A stretch of 64,000 nt of DNA from Vibrio salinus (lineage in GTDB: Bacteria; Pseudomonadota; Gammaproteobacteria; Enterobacterales; Vibrionaceae). Under the pieces are notes generated by a model, which worked only from the letters and a program-made list of their open reading frames with translations, made no database searches and was not told the DNA's origin. Numbering within the stretch: the first letter of the stretch is position 1; every line of letters starts with the position of its first letter. Shown here one piece after another: positions 25,075-32,893 of this stretch. Both the position numbers and the translations under genes were made by a program. The stretch lies in assembly GCF_021272385.1 (NCBI RefSeq), contig NZ_JAJSDZ010000010.1:682001-746000 (forward strand), read 5' to 3'.

Positions 25075-25683
25075 ATGAAAAAAATCCTATTACTCGTTGG
25101 TGACTTTTCAGAAGATTATGAAGTCATGGTGCCGTATCAGGCTTTAAGTATGTTGGGTTTTAGAGTTGATGTGGTCTGTCCGGGGAAAAGTCGTGGTGAG
25201 TTTATTAAGACCGCCATCCACGATTTTGAGGGCGATCAGACGTACACCGAGAAACCGGGGCACTTATTTCGTTTGAACGCTTCATTCAGCAACATTCGGT
25301 TAGAGGAATATTGCGGTTTGTATCTTTCCGGAGGCCGCTCATCTGAGTATTTACGTCTTGATAGGGCGGTTCTGCACATCGTGCATTACGCAACGAATTT
25401 TTCAATACCGGTGGCAGCAGTTTGTCATGGAATACAAATATTGGCGGCGGCAGGTGTTTTGAAGGGGAAAAAGCTGACAGCTTACCCGTCAGTTAGACCT
25501 GAAGTAGAACTTGCCGGGGGAAACTGGGTCACGACTTCTGATGACCAGTCGGTAGTGGACGGTAATCTGGTTACCGCTCCTACCTGGATGGCTCACCCGG
25601 CACTGTTACGAGATTTTATCAATTTAATTGGTATTCGTTTTATTCATCAGGGATCCGGCACTGCCGCAAGGTTAACTCACTAA
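25075..25683 (+). CDS. DJ-1/PfpI-family protein
   Basis: A 202-residue protein of the class I glutamine-amidotransferase-like DJ-1/PfpI fold. The nucleophile elbow is AAVCHGIQILAAAG (Cys near residue 122 followed by His-Gly), and a conserved Glu is in FSEDYEVMVPYQAL. Members act as glyoxalases, deglycase-like enzymes, chaperones or peptidases. Between a shell gene and the radical dehydratase it may detoxify reactive aldehydes or protect the enzyme; this is inference. No targeting peptide is visible. Confidence 0.85.
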   Translation: MKKILLLVGDFSEDYEVMVPYQALSMLGFRVDVVCPGKSRGEFIKTAIHDFEGDQTYTEKPGHLFRLNASFSNIRLEEYCGLYLSGGRSSEYLRLDRAVLHIVHYATNFSIPVAAVCHGIQILAAAGVLKGKKLTAYPSVRPEVELAGGNWVTTSDDQSVVDGNLVTAPTWMAHPALLRDFINLIGIRFIHQGSGTAARLTH

Positions 25684-25730
25684 GGTTTGATCTCAGGATC
25701 GTACCTATAAATTATTTCTGGAGTAATTCT

Positions 25731-28277
25731 ATGTTAGAGAAAGGTTTTTCTAATCCAACCGATCGTGTTGTAAGACTCAAAACAATGATTCTGCAGGCAA
25801 AACCTTATGTAGAATCCGAGCGTGCCGTTTTAGCAACCGCCGGGTATAAAGAAAATGAACGGTTGCCTGCCATTATGAGACGGGCCAAAGTCATCGAAAA
25901 GATATTTAATGAGTTGCCGGTTACCATCCGGGAAGGAGAACTGGTTGTTGGGGCGGTGACTATTAATCCCCGTTCGACAGAAATATGCCCGGAATTTTCC
26001 TATGACTGGGTTGAAAAAGAGTTTGATACGATGGAACACCGTATGGCGGATCCATTTATTATTGAGAAGAAAACTGCACAGGAACTGCATGACGCGTTTC
26101 AGTACTGGCCTGGTAAAACAACGAGTGAGCTGGCCGCATCGTATATGTCTCAGGCGACTCACGATAGTATGAATAATGGTGTATTCACGGTTGGAAATTA
26201 CTTCTTTGGCGGTGTCGGTCACGTTAGTGTTGATTATGGAAAAGTTCTGAAAATTGGTTTCCGTGGTGTTATCGATGAAGTCACCACTGCGTTGAAAAAT
26301 CTGGATAGAACTACACCTGATTACATTAAAAAAGAGCAGTTTTATCATGCGGTTATAATTAGTTACACCGCAGCTATTGTTTATGCTCACCGCTATTCTG
26401 CGGAAGCGGCCCGGCTTGCCAGTCAGGAGCGGGATCCTCAGCGTAAACAGGAACTGGAACAAATTGCACAAAACTGCCAGCGTGTACCTGAGTACGGCGC
26501 AACAACGTTCTGGGAAGCCTGTCAGACATTCTGGTTTATCCAGAGTATGCTGCAGATTGAATCCAGTGGTCATTCTATTTCTCCCGGACGTTTTGACCAA
26601 TACATGTACCCATATCTGGAAGCGGATAAATCCATTTCAAAAGAGTTTGCTCAGGAATTGGTTGATTGTTGCTGGATTAAGCTGAATGACATCAATAAAA
26701 CCCGTGATGAAATTTCAGCTCAGGCTTTTGCCGGTTATGCGGTCTTCCAGAACCTGTGTGTCGGCGGACAAAATGAAGATGGTCTGGACGCAACGAACCC
26801 ATTAAGTTATATGTGCATGGAAGCGACAGCACATGTCCGTTTGCCTCAGCCATCGTTCTCTATTCGTGTCTGGCAGGGGACACCGGACGAATTTTTGTTC
26901 CGAGCATGCGAACTGGTTCGTTTAGGCTTGGGCGTTCCGGCTATGTATAACGATGAAGTCATTATACCGGCATTACAAAATCGTGGCGTTTCGCTCCGGG
27001 ATGCTCGTGATTACTGCATTATTGGCTGTGTCGAACCTCAGGCGCCACACCGGACGGAAGGATGGCACGATGCCGCATTCTTTAATGTCGCGAAAGTACT
27101 TGAAATTACACTGAATAATGGCCGGGTTGGTGATAAACAACTGGGACCGGTTACCGGTGAAATGACTCAGTGGCACAGCATTGAAGATTTTTATACGGCG
27201 TTTGAGAAACAAATGGCTTATTTTGTTCATAATCTGGTCGAAGCTTGTAACAGTGTTGATATGGCTCATGCTGAACGTTGTCCGTTGCCTTTCCTTTCTG
27301 CCATGGTCGATGATTGTATCGGGCGGGGCAAATCGCTTCAGGACGGTGGAGCAATATACAATTTCACCGGTCCTCAGGCTTTTGGTGTCGCCGACAGTGG
27401 TGATTCTGTTTATGCCATGCAGAAACATGTTTTTGATGAAGGTAAAATTTCATTAAGTGAACTCAAAGGTGCACTGGATGCAAACTTTGGCCATACGATC
27501 GGTGATAAAGCCGTTGGTGGAAATGCCTCTCTCAGTGAGCAGGACATTTATAATGTTGTAAAACGGATCATTGACCAGAATGGTTCGTTGGATCCGGCGA
27601 TGATTAAAAACGAAGTATATCAGCAGCTTAATTCTGTACCGGCTACTGTTGCAACCGGCAGCGGTAATCTTTCCCGGCATGAAGAAATTCGTCATATTCT
27701 GGAAAATACGCCATGCTTTGGTAACGACATCGATGATGTGGACTATGTTGCCCGTCGTTGTGCCCTTGTATACTGTAAAGAGGTGGAAAAATACACCAAT
27801 ACCCGTGGTGGACAGTTCCAGGCTGGTGTTTATCCGGTATCGGCGAATGTGTTGTTTGGTAAGGATGTTGCTGCCCTTCCGGACGGACGTTTGGCTAAAG
27901 AACCTTTAGCGGATGGTGTCTCACCCCGTCAGGGTAAAGATACGCAAGGCCCGACAGCCGCCGCCAACTCAGTAGCAAAACTGGATCATTTCATTGCGTC
28001 AAACGGTACGTTATACAACCAGAAATTCTTGCCATCGGCGTTAGCTGGTGAAACCGGATTACGTAATTTCAGTGGTTTGGTCAGAAGCTACTTTGATAAA
28101 AAAGGTATGCACGTTCAGTTCAATGTTATTGACCGGGAAACCTTAATTGATGCCCAGAAAAATCCTCAGCAACATCAGGATCTGGTGGTTAGGGTTGCGG
28201 GTTACAGTGCTCAGTTTATCGTGTTAGCGAAAGAGGTTCAGGACGATATTATCAGTCGTACCGAACAGCATTTCTAA
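25731..28277 (+). CDS. B12-independent propanediol/glycerol dehydratase (glycyl radical enzyme)
   Basis: An 848-residue glycyl radical enzyme. It eliminates water from 1,2-propanediol (or glycerol) to form an aldehyde without cobalamin. Counting codons, the residues known in Clostridium glycerol dehydratase fall at the same numbers: His164 (in GGVGHVSVDY), His281 and Ser282 (GHSISPGRFDQ), Cys433 and Glu435 (IIGCVEPQ), Asp447 (GWHDAAFF). The radical Gly is Gly824 in VRVAGYSAQF. A roughly 60-residue insertion (about 586-648) separates it from the clostridial enzyme of about 787 residues and resembles the longer propanediol dehydratases. The choline-binding motif of CutC is absent. The substrate (propanediol or glycerol) cannot be settled from sequence alone. 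A hairpin then precedes the activase gene. Confidence 0.93.
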   Translation: MLEKGFSNPTDRVVRLKTMILQAKPYVESERAVLATAGYKENERLPAIMRRAKVIEKIFNELPVTIREGELVVGAVTINPRSTEICPEFSYDWVEKEFDTMEHRMADPFIIEKKTAQELHDAFQYWPGKTTSELAASYMSQATHDSMNNGVFTVGNYFFGGVGHVSVDYGKVLKIGFRGVIDEVTTALKNLDRTTPDYIKKEQFYHAVIISYTAAIVYAHRYSAEAARLASQERDPQRKQELEQIAQNCQRVPEYGATTFWEACQTFWFIQSMLQIESSGHSISPGRFDQYMYPYLEADKSISKEFAQELVDCCWIKLNDINKTRDEISAQAFAGYAVFQNLCVGGQNEDGLDATNPLSYMCMEATAHVRLPQPSFSIRVWQGTPDEFLFRACELVRLGLGVPAMYNDEVIIPALQNRGVSLRDARDYCIIGCVEPQAPHRTEGWHDAAFFNVAKVLEITLNNGRVGDKQLGPVTGEMTQWHSIEDFYTAFEKQMAYFVHNLVEACNSVDMAHAERCPLPFLSAMVDDCIGRGKSLQDGGAIYNFTGPQAFGVADSGDSVYAMQKHVFDEGKISLSELKGALDANFGHTIGDKAVGGNASLSEQDIYNVVKRIIDQNGSLDPAMIKNEVYQQLNSVPATVATGSGNLSRHEEIRHILENTPCFGNDIDDVDYVARRCALVYCKEVEKYTNTRGGQFQAGVYPVSANVLFGKDVAALPDGRLAKEPLADGVSPRQGKDTQGPTAAANSVAKLDHFIASNGTLYNQKFLPSALAGETGLRNFSGLVRSYFDKKGMHVQFNVIDRETLIDAQKNPQQHQDLVVRVAGYSAQFIVLAKEVQDDIISRTEQHF

Positions 28278-28289
28278 TTTGAGCCCCTG

Positions 28290-28316
28290 ACAGGCCGTCT
28301 CTGTCAGACGGCCTGT
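28290..28316 (+). terminator. Strong hairpin between dehydratase and activase
   Basis: ACAGGCCGTC pairs perfectly with GACGGCCTGT across TCTGTCA, only 13 bases after the dehydratase stop and 31 bases before the activase ATG. The following T-run is weak (TCTTCCTTTC). It probably stabilises the dehydratase mRNA or causes partial termination, lowering activase output. Confidence 0.75.
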
Positions 28317-28346
28317 TCTTCCTTTCACCAGTAAAAGAGCAGTGTT

Positions 28347-29267
28347 ATGAATAACGACGTGAATTATAATGCAGAAGGTGTTCTTTTTAATATTCAGCGA
28401 TATTCATTGCATGATGGGCCGGGAATCAGAACGATTCCGTTTTTTAAAGGTTGTCCTTTATCATGTAAATGGTGCAGTAATCCGGAATCCCACCAGCCAC
28501 AACCAGAATTAATCTATAAAAAAACCGATTGTATTCACTGTGGTAAGTGTGTTTCGGCATGTAAACAACAGGCGCTTTCACCGAATAATCCATTTTTTAT
28601 TGACCGGGAACGCTGTATTCAGTGTGGCGAATGCACTGATATTTGTCCGACGAACGCGTTGGAAATGAAAGGGAAACGCATGTCGGTTGAACAGGTGATT
28701 CTTGAATTAAACAAAGAAGAGAACTTATTCAGGCGTTCCGGAGGTGGTGTTACCTTGTCCGGGGGAGAACCGCTTGCTCAACCTGAATTTGCCAGAGAAT
28801 TGCTCAAAGCATGCAAAGAAAAAGGCTGGCATACAGCAATAGAAACCACGGGATATACATCGAAAGAGATTATTGAAGATGTTTTTCCGTGGGTGGATCT
28901 GGCTCTGACTGATATCAAAGCAATAAATCCTTATATACATAAAGAAAATACCGGTGTGGATAACACGGTTATTTTAGAAAATCTGATTCGGATTTCATTT
29001 ATAACCAAAGTGATTGTTCGTGTGCCGGTGATTCCCGGTGTGAACGACAACCCCGACGAAATCCGGGCGATTTGTGAATTTGCCAGGTTAATGTTAAATG
29101 TGGATACCATTCATTTATTGCCATACCACACCTATGGTGAGAACAAATACCAGTTATTAGGCCGTGAATACCCGATGGGGGACATGCCTGTAAATAGAGA
29201 AGACAAAATCGAATCGCTTAAACAGGTTGTCGAGTCTTTAGGTTTCCATTGCCATATTGGTGGCTGA
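28347..29267 (+). CDS. Glycyl radical enzyme activase (radical SAM)
   Basis: A 306-residue radical-SAM protein that forms the glycyl radical in the dehydratase from SAM. The radical-SAM cluster is GCPLSCKWCSNPE (CxxxCxxC), preceded by the LHDGPGIRTIPFFKGC family motif. Two ferredoxin-type [4Fe-4S] clusters follow at CIHCGKCVSACKQ and CIQCGECTDICPT (residues about 63-105), the layout of activases for this dehydratase group. GGVTLSGGEPLAQPEF and LALTDIKAINP are further conserved parts. It needs SAM, which links it to the metK gene at 31573. Confidence 0.95.
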   Translation: MNNDVNYNAEGVLFNIQRYSLHDGPGIRTIPFFKGCPLSCKWCSNPESHQPQPELIYKKTDCIHCGKCVSACKQQALSPNNPFFIDRERCIQCGECTDICPTNALEMKGKRMSVEQVILELNKEENLFRRSGGGVTLSGGEPLAQPEFARELLKACKEKGWHTAIETTGYTSKEIIEDVFPWVDLALTDIKAINPYIHKENTGVDNTVILENLIRISFITKVIVRVPVIPGVNDNPDEIRAICEFARLMLNVDTIHLLPYHTYGENKYQLLGREYPMGDMPVNREDKIESLKQVVESLGFHCHIGG

Positions 29268-29279
29268 ATTTAGTTTATC

Positions 29280-29341
29280 TGGGTATTCGGAAAATAGTGA
29301 GTATTTAACGAAATACCATTAGAAAACCTAATACCCATTTT
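29280..29341 (+). terminator. Nested hairpin after the activase
   Basis: Outer arms TGGGTATT and AATACCCA (8 bp) enclose an inner perfect hairpin GTATTT-AACG-AAATAC (29301-29316). A short T-run (TTTT) follows the outer arm. It probably ends the second microcompartment operon and borders the insert that follows. Confidence 0.6.
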
Positions 29342-29345
29342 CCCC

Positions 29346-29498
29346 CTAATTCTCTACACTATCATTAAGGCGCTTTTCGAGTGCTTTAATTTGAGCTTCG
29401 AAACGCTCATTGATTTTACGTTGAGATTTAGTATATCTATCCATCAGGTAAGCTTGAATGAGCAGAAGCACGAACAAACCAATCACATATTCATTCAC
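29346..29498 (-). CDS. Small single-pass membrane protein, third gene of the TA operon
   Basis: A 50-residue protein read from a GTG with GAGGG upstream. A hydrophobic N-terminal segment (EYVIGLFVLLLIQAYLMD) is followed by a charged coiled-coil-like helix (KINERFEAQIKALEKRL). It starts 13 bases after the toxin stop, so it is probably co-expressed with the toxin-antitoxin pair. No function is known. A longer frame up to 29564 overlaps the toxin gene and is less likely. Confidence 0.55.
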   Translation of the reverse strand: MNEYVIGLFVLLLIQAYLMDRYTKSQRKINERFEAQIKALEKRLNDSVEN

Positions 29499-29511
29499 GA
29501 ATTTTCCCTCT

Positions 29512-29796
29512 CTACACTCGCTTTGCAGCGATTTTATAAACCTGATTACGTTCACGCTTACCAACTGTCACAACTGAAATAACTACTTCCTGATCCCTTA
29601 CTTGATAAACAAGCCGGTATCCTGCACTTCTCAGTTTTATTTTGTAGCAGTTCTGCATGCTGCTTAATTTTGCCGCTGGTACATGCGGATTTTCTAAACG
29701 TTCAATCAGCTTCTTCTTAAACTGAGATTTAATGGTGCTGTCCAACTTGCGCCATTCTTTCTCTGCCTCAACCTTGAAAACTAACTTATAAGTCAT
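29512..29796 (-). CDS. RelE/ParE-family toxin
   Basis: A 94-residue toxin of the RelE superfamily: MTYKLVFKVEAEKEWRKLD at the N-terminus, then QFKKKLIERLENPHVPAAKL and YKIKLRSAGYRLVYQVRDQE, with Arg/Lys-rich end VTVGKRERNQVYKIA. RelE proteins cleave mRNA in the ribosome; members of the ParE branch poison gyrase, and the basic residues point to RelE. The gene overlaps the antitoxin stop by 11 bases. Confidence 0.9.
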   Translation of the reverse strand: MTYKLVFKVEAEKEWRKLDSTIKSQFKKKLIERLENPHVPAAKLSSMQNCYKIKLRSAGYRLVYQVRDQEVVISVVTVGKRERNQVYKIAAKRV

Positions 29797-30040
29797 CGAT
29801 GCTGATCTCTATTTCTTCTGAATGCTCACGCTCTTTAACTATCTGAGCAAGCTCAATATCTTCCAGTTTATCCATGAGCATTTCATAGGCATCCGCAGGG
29901 ACGCAGTAAAATGCAGGTTGATTACGGTTCAGTACCGCAACAGGGAACCCGTCAGCTTGTTCTATGACTGCCATAGGGTTCTTTTTAAGTTCGCTGATGC
30001 TTGTTGAGTTATCAGCGAGAATTGGACGAATTGTTGCCAT
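29786..30040 (-). CDS. Phd/YefM (RelB-type) antitoxin
   Basis: An 84-residue antitoxin. TSISELKKNPMAVIEQADGFPVAVLNRN is the typical N-terminal DNA-binding part, and an acidic C-terminus (ELAQIVKEREHSEEIEISIDDL) would wrap the toxin. Start choice: ATG 30040 (MATIRPILAD) with AAGGATTTAG upstream is preferred over the ATG at 30061. It likely represses its own operon through the upstream palindrome. Confidence 0.9.
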   Translation of the reverse strand: MATIRPILADNSTSISELKKNPMAVIEQADGFPVAVLNRNQPAFYCVPADAYEMLMDKLEDIELAQIVKEREHSEEIEISIDDL

Positions 30041-30061
30041 AACTAAATCCTTAATGACCAT

Positions 30062-30074
30062 TTAACAGTGTTAA
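30062..30074. promoter_or_regulatory. 13-base palindrome upstream of the antitoxin
   Basis: TTAACA-G-TGTTAA is an inverted repeat 21 bases before the antitoxin ATG, the usual place for autoregulatory binding of a toxin-antitoxin complex. The role is inferred. Confidence 0.6.
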
Positions 30075-30125
30075 TAATAAGTCTTTAATGGCTTTATGTC
30101 AATCAAAAAGACCTGTTAACCAGTC

Positions 30126-30785
30126 TTAAAATGCTAGTTTACTCGCTTTGATTAATTGGCTCTCATAAACATCTATATATTCAATCGACATAGACGGCTC
30201 TTTGTGTCCCAAAGCTCGTTGTATGGTTTCCAGTGGTACACCTGCGGCATTCATATTACTGGTATAACTACGTCTTCCAGAATGCGAAGAGGCACCACGA
30301 AAGCCATAACGCTGATAAATGTTTCTAAGGGATAATTCAAGAACATCACAAGCTAAGTAACCGACTCGCTCATTATTTTTGTTATAACGGGTTTTCCTTT
30401 TCATAGAAAAACTTCGTCCCCGATTATTCAGCAATACCTTACTTTTGGGGTTTAAACCCTGATACTCATTATCAAAGGTAATAGCCCACTTTTTACGTTT
30501 GCGACAATCTAACCATTCTTGGAGTATCAATTTTGTTTGCCGACTGAGCCATACAGTTCTTGAGCGTCTTCGCTTACATAAAGCAGCCCTTAAATGTAAT
30601 TCTGTTTTTATCTCGCCAGTAGGTAGTAATAGATCGGATATGGTGATTTGAACCAGTTCACTAACCCGGAGTGTGGATAAAGACAAAACTAACGCAGCAC
30701 GTTTAAGCTCTGGCTCTTGCATGAGTAAACATTTCTTTAGAACTTTCTTTATTTGGGAGGGTATAAGAGATCTTGCCTTTCGCAT
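30126..30785 (-). CDS. Tyrosine recombinase (site-specific integrase)
   Basis: A 219-residue tyrosine recombinase catalytic domain. Catalytic Arg I is in LSTLRVSELV, the His-x-x-Arg box is SHSGRRSYTS, the second His is in RALGHKEPS, and the nucleophile Tyr is in IEYIDVYES. The N-terminal DNA-binding domain of phage integrases is missing; the size is like FimB/FimE-type or chromosomal short integrases. Start choice: ATG 30785 (MRKARSLIPS) rather than the longer frame to 30824. It may have mobilised the adjoining toxin-antitoxin block. Confidence 0.85.
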   Translation of the reverse strand: MRKARSLIPSQIKKVLKKCLLMQEPELKRAALVLSLSTLRVSELVQITISDLLLPTGEIKTELHLRAALCKRRRSRTVWLSRQTKLILQEWLDCRKRKKWAITFDNEYQGLNPKSKVLLNNRGRSFSMKRKTRYNKNNERVGYLACDVLELSLRNIYQRYGFRGASSHSGRRSYTSNMNAAGVPLETIQRALGHKEPSMSIEYIDVYESQLIKASKLAF

Positions 30786-30964
30786 GTGTTTTACCTCGAT
30801 AATTACCAGAAAAACACACATCACGGATTAGTGCCGTGTTGGACAGCATATCATAGACGGTCTGGGACTTTGAGGGAAAACGCGGATTGGATTTGTTGAT
30901 ACTCACTATTTTTCGAATGCCCTTTTATCTTTTGTCCCGGGCTAGGATTACATCCGTTTCAATC

Positions 30965-30996
30965 AAAAAAATCTACCGGCTCCACAGGAAGCCGGT
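30965..30996 (-). terminator. Rho-independent terminator of the metK/BMC-H operon
   Basis: On the minus strand ACCGGCT pairs with AGCCGGT over an 8-base loop and is followed by AGA and seven T (30965-30971). It lies about 45 bases after the end of the BMC-H gene. Confidence 0.85.
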
Positions 30997-31038
30997 GTTT
31001 TGACGGGGTTAGGAATATACCGACAGGAATCAGAGCGA

Positions 31039-31554
31039 TTACTGATTGTCTTTGTCCGGAGCTGGCTTTGTATCTTTGTTTTCTTGCGCTTCGTTTGGTT
31101 TGGATGGCGCTTTGGCGTCGGCCGCCGGTTTTCGTCGTGATCTGGTCGCCGGTTTTCTAGCTGCCGTAGGTGTGCTTTTTTCTGTGATATCAACACTATC
31201 AATGACGTCTGTTTTCATGTCAGGTGCCGGAGAGGTTTCTATGACAGGCTGTTCGTTTTTTTCCGAATGAACGGTGTCTGATGAGTGGATGATGGTATCA
31301 ATACCGTCCGCAGTTCGTGCAATCACTTTGTGAGCCCATACTTTGCCAACCTGATTCGCGGCGGCCACACCGGCGGAGACGGCGGCATTGATGGCACCGA
31401 CTTCCCCTTCCAGTTTTACGACAATCAGGCCACTACCTTTAGTTATTTCGTAGCCTGCAAGATTGACGTTTGCGGATTTTACTGCTGCATCTGCTGCTTC
31501 AACTGCTGCTGTCAGTCCGATGGTTTCTATTAAGCCCAAACTTTGTCCAGACAT
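31039..31554 (-). CDS. BMC-H shell protein with long charged C-terminal tail
   Basis: A 171-residue protein. Residues 1-88 are a normal BMC-H domain (SLGLIETIGLTAAVEAADAA, VVKLEGEVGAINAAVSAGVA). Residues about 95-171 form a low-complexity tail rich in Glu, Asp, Lys, Pro and Ala, with the basic patch ARKPATRSRRKPAADAK and acidic end KDTKPAPDKDNQ. The tail is not the helix-turn-helix of EutK or the Fe-S type tail of PduK. It could bind enzymes or nucleic acids inside the shell. It lies 18 bases after metK on the same transcript. Confidence 0.9.
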   Translation of the reverse strand: MSGQSLGLIETIGLTAAVEAADAAVKSANVNLAGYEITKGSGLIVVKLEGEVGAINAAVSAGVAAANQVGKVWAHKVIARTADGIDTIIHSSDTVHSEKNEQPVIETSPAPDMKTDVIDSVDITEKSTPTAARKPATRSRRKPAADAKAPSKPNEAQENKDTKPAPDKDNQ

Positions 31555-31572
31555 AGTTTTTCTCCTGTTAGG

Positions 31573-32751
31573 TTACTGGCGTGTATTGGTTACATAATGG
31601 TTCATTCGTGCGTCTTCACGAAGTTCAGCTGCTTTATCGGTTCTTTCCCAGGGGAAGATATTACGACCAAAATGGCCGTAGCAGGCTGTTTGCCGGTAAA
31701 TAGGCGCAAGTAAATCCAGCTGTTGGATGATGTTATACACGCTGAGATCAAAATGATGAGTGATTAATTGGTTTATACGCTGAAGCGAGATTTTTTCCGT
31801 ACCATAAGTGTTAATGTTGATGGATACCGGGCGTGGATGACCGATAGCCCAGGCCAGTTGAATTTCACAGCGGGAGGCTAAACCGGCGGCAACCAGATTT
31901 TTAGCAATGTATCTGGCCGCGTAAGCGGCCGAACGGTCAACTTTGGATGGATCTTTCCCCGAAAACGCCCCTCCGCCATGACGGGCGGCTCCGCCGTAGG
32001 TATCGACAATGATTTTTCTTCCTGTCAGTCCACAATCGGCAACGGGACCACCGGTAACAAATTTTCCTGCCGGGTTAATCAAATAGTGTGTGTCGCCGGA
32101 CAGCCACGTGGTTGGGATAACTGGTTTTATGATCTCTTCGATAACCGCTTCGCGGAGTTGTTCGGGAGGGACGGTTTCCCTGTGCTGGGTTGATATCACA
32201 ATTGTTCCGGCGTGTTGTACCTGATGATCCCGGTAACATAGCGTTAATTGGCTTTTGGCATCCGGAAGCAAAAATGGTAAACAGCCTGTTTTGCGAACCA
32301 GTGCCTGCCGTTCCATTAACCGGTGCGCGTAAAAAATGGTGGCTGGCATGTATTCAGGGGTTTCATCACAGGCATAGCCAAATGTTATTCCCTGATCTCC
32401 GGCGCCCTGTTGTTCCGGTGTATTACCTTGTATGCCTTCAGAAATATTGTCAGATTGTTTTCCCAGCATGTTAATAATACCGCACGTATTGCCGTCAAAT
32501 CCGGTATTTTGGCTGTTATAACCGATTTGTTTGATGGTGCTCCGGACAATGGATTCGGTATTGATTGTTACAGATGAATTAATTTCTCCGGCGATAATCA
32601 CCATTCCGGATTTTAACAGGCATTCACAAGCGACTTTTGCCGATGCATCGCGCAGTAAAAATGCATCTAAAACCGCATCCGAAATTTGATCGGCTATTTT
32701 ATCCGGGTGCCCTTCGGCAACGGATTCAGAACTAAAAAGGTAAGAGTCCAC
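31573..32751 (-). CDS. metK: S-adenosylmethionine synthetase (microcompartment-linked paralogue)
   Basis: A 392-residue MetK that makes SAM from Met and ATP. The motifs are all present: [45 protein letters not shown] and [19 protein letters not shown]. The gene lies between the two-component regulators and a BMC-H gene rather than in a methionine locus. It would supply SAM to the radical activase, whose reaction consumes it. I recall MetK as a known passenger of some glycyl-radical microcompartment loci; a separate housekeeping metK is expected elsewhere. Confidence 0.93.
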   Translation of the reverse strand: MDSYLFSSESVAEGHPDKIADQISDAVLDAFLLRDASAKVACECLLKSGMVIIAGEINSSVTINTESIVRSTIKQIGYNSQNTGFDGNTCGIINMLGKQSDNISEGIQGNTPEQQGAGDQGITFGYACDETPEYMPATIFYAHRLMERQALVRKTGCLPFLLPDAKSQLTLCYRDHQVQHAGTIVISTQHRETVPPEQLREAVIEEIIKPVIPTTWLSGDTHYLINPAGKFVTGGPVADCGLTGRKIIVDTYGGAARHGGGAFSGKDPSKVDRSAAYAARYIAKNLVAAGLASRCEIQLAWAIGHPRPVSININTYGTEKISLQRINQLITHHFDLSVYNIIQQLDLLAPIYRQTACYGHFGRNIFPWERTDKAAELREDARMNHYVTNTRQ

Positions 32752-32769
32752 TGTACGTCGCTTAGGTTA

Positions 32770-32801
32770 ATGGTTTCCTTAATCATAACTAAGGAAACCA
32801 T
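32770..32801. repeat. 12-bp perfect hairpin in the metK leader
   Basis: ATGGTTTCCTTA pairs with TAAGGAAACCAT over an 8-base loop, 18 bases upstream of the metK ATG (minus strand). It would form in the metK leader RNA. There is no T-run after it on the minus strand, so it is not a simple terminator. Confidence 0.7.
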
Positions 32802-32821
32802 CCGGAGACATAAACTATCTT

Positions 32822-32891
32822 GTTAGGCTGGTGGACTTTTTTGCCCTGTTTCACAGGAAGAGCACAAAAGGGGTTTGAGTTTTTTCCTAAC
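32822..32891. repeat. Structured spacer between response regulator and metK
   Basis: Outer arms GTTAGG (32822-32827) and CCTAAC (32886-32891) enclose an inner stem CCTGT-TTC-ACAGG. The spacer begins directly after the regulator stop. On the minus strand it could fold into a branched RNA. I could not match it to a known SAM, SAH or other riboswitch class from memory. Confidence 0.45.
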
Positions 32892-32893
32892 GT

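Larger units (their letters stand above)
29346..30906 (-). mobile_element. Putative insert: small protein, RelBE-type toxin-antitoxin, integrase
   Basis: Between the activase and the BMC-H/metK operon lies a block of non-metabolic minus-strand genes: a tyrosine recombinase, a Phd/RelB-type antitoxin, a RelE-type toxin and a 50-residue membrane protein. The two metabolic halves of the locus converge on it. This fits a small mobile insertion; I found no clear direct repeats at its borders, so its extent is approximate. Confidence 0.4.

Noticed and set aside
25731-28277. Possible choline trimethylamine-lyase CutC
   Set aside because: Length is similar to CutC, but the region around residue 164 reads GGVGHVSVDY, and His281/Ser282/Asp447 match the diol dehydratases, not the choline-binding residues of CutC as I remember them.
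30703-30906. 67-codon minus-strand open frame overlapping the integrase start
   Set aside because: Largely overlaps the clearly coding integrase in another frame, with no recognisable domain.
32822-32891. attC-like integron recombination site (GTTAGG...CCTAAC)
   Set aside because: The half-sites face the wrong way: attC has CCTAAC outside-left and GTTAGG outside-right. No cassette array or IntI is nearby.
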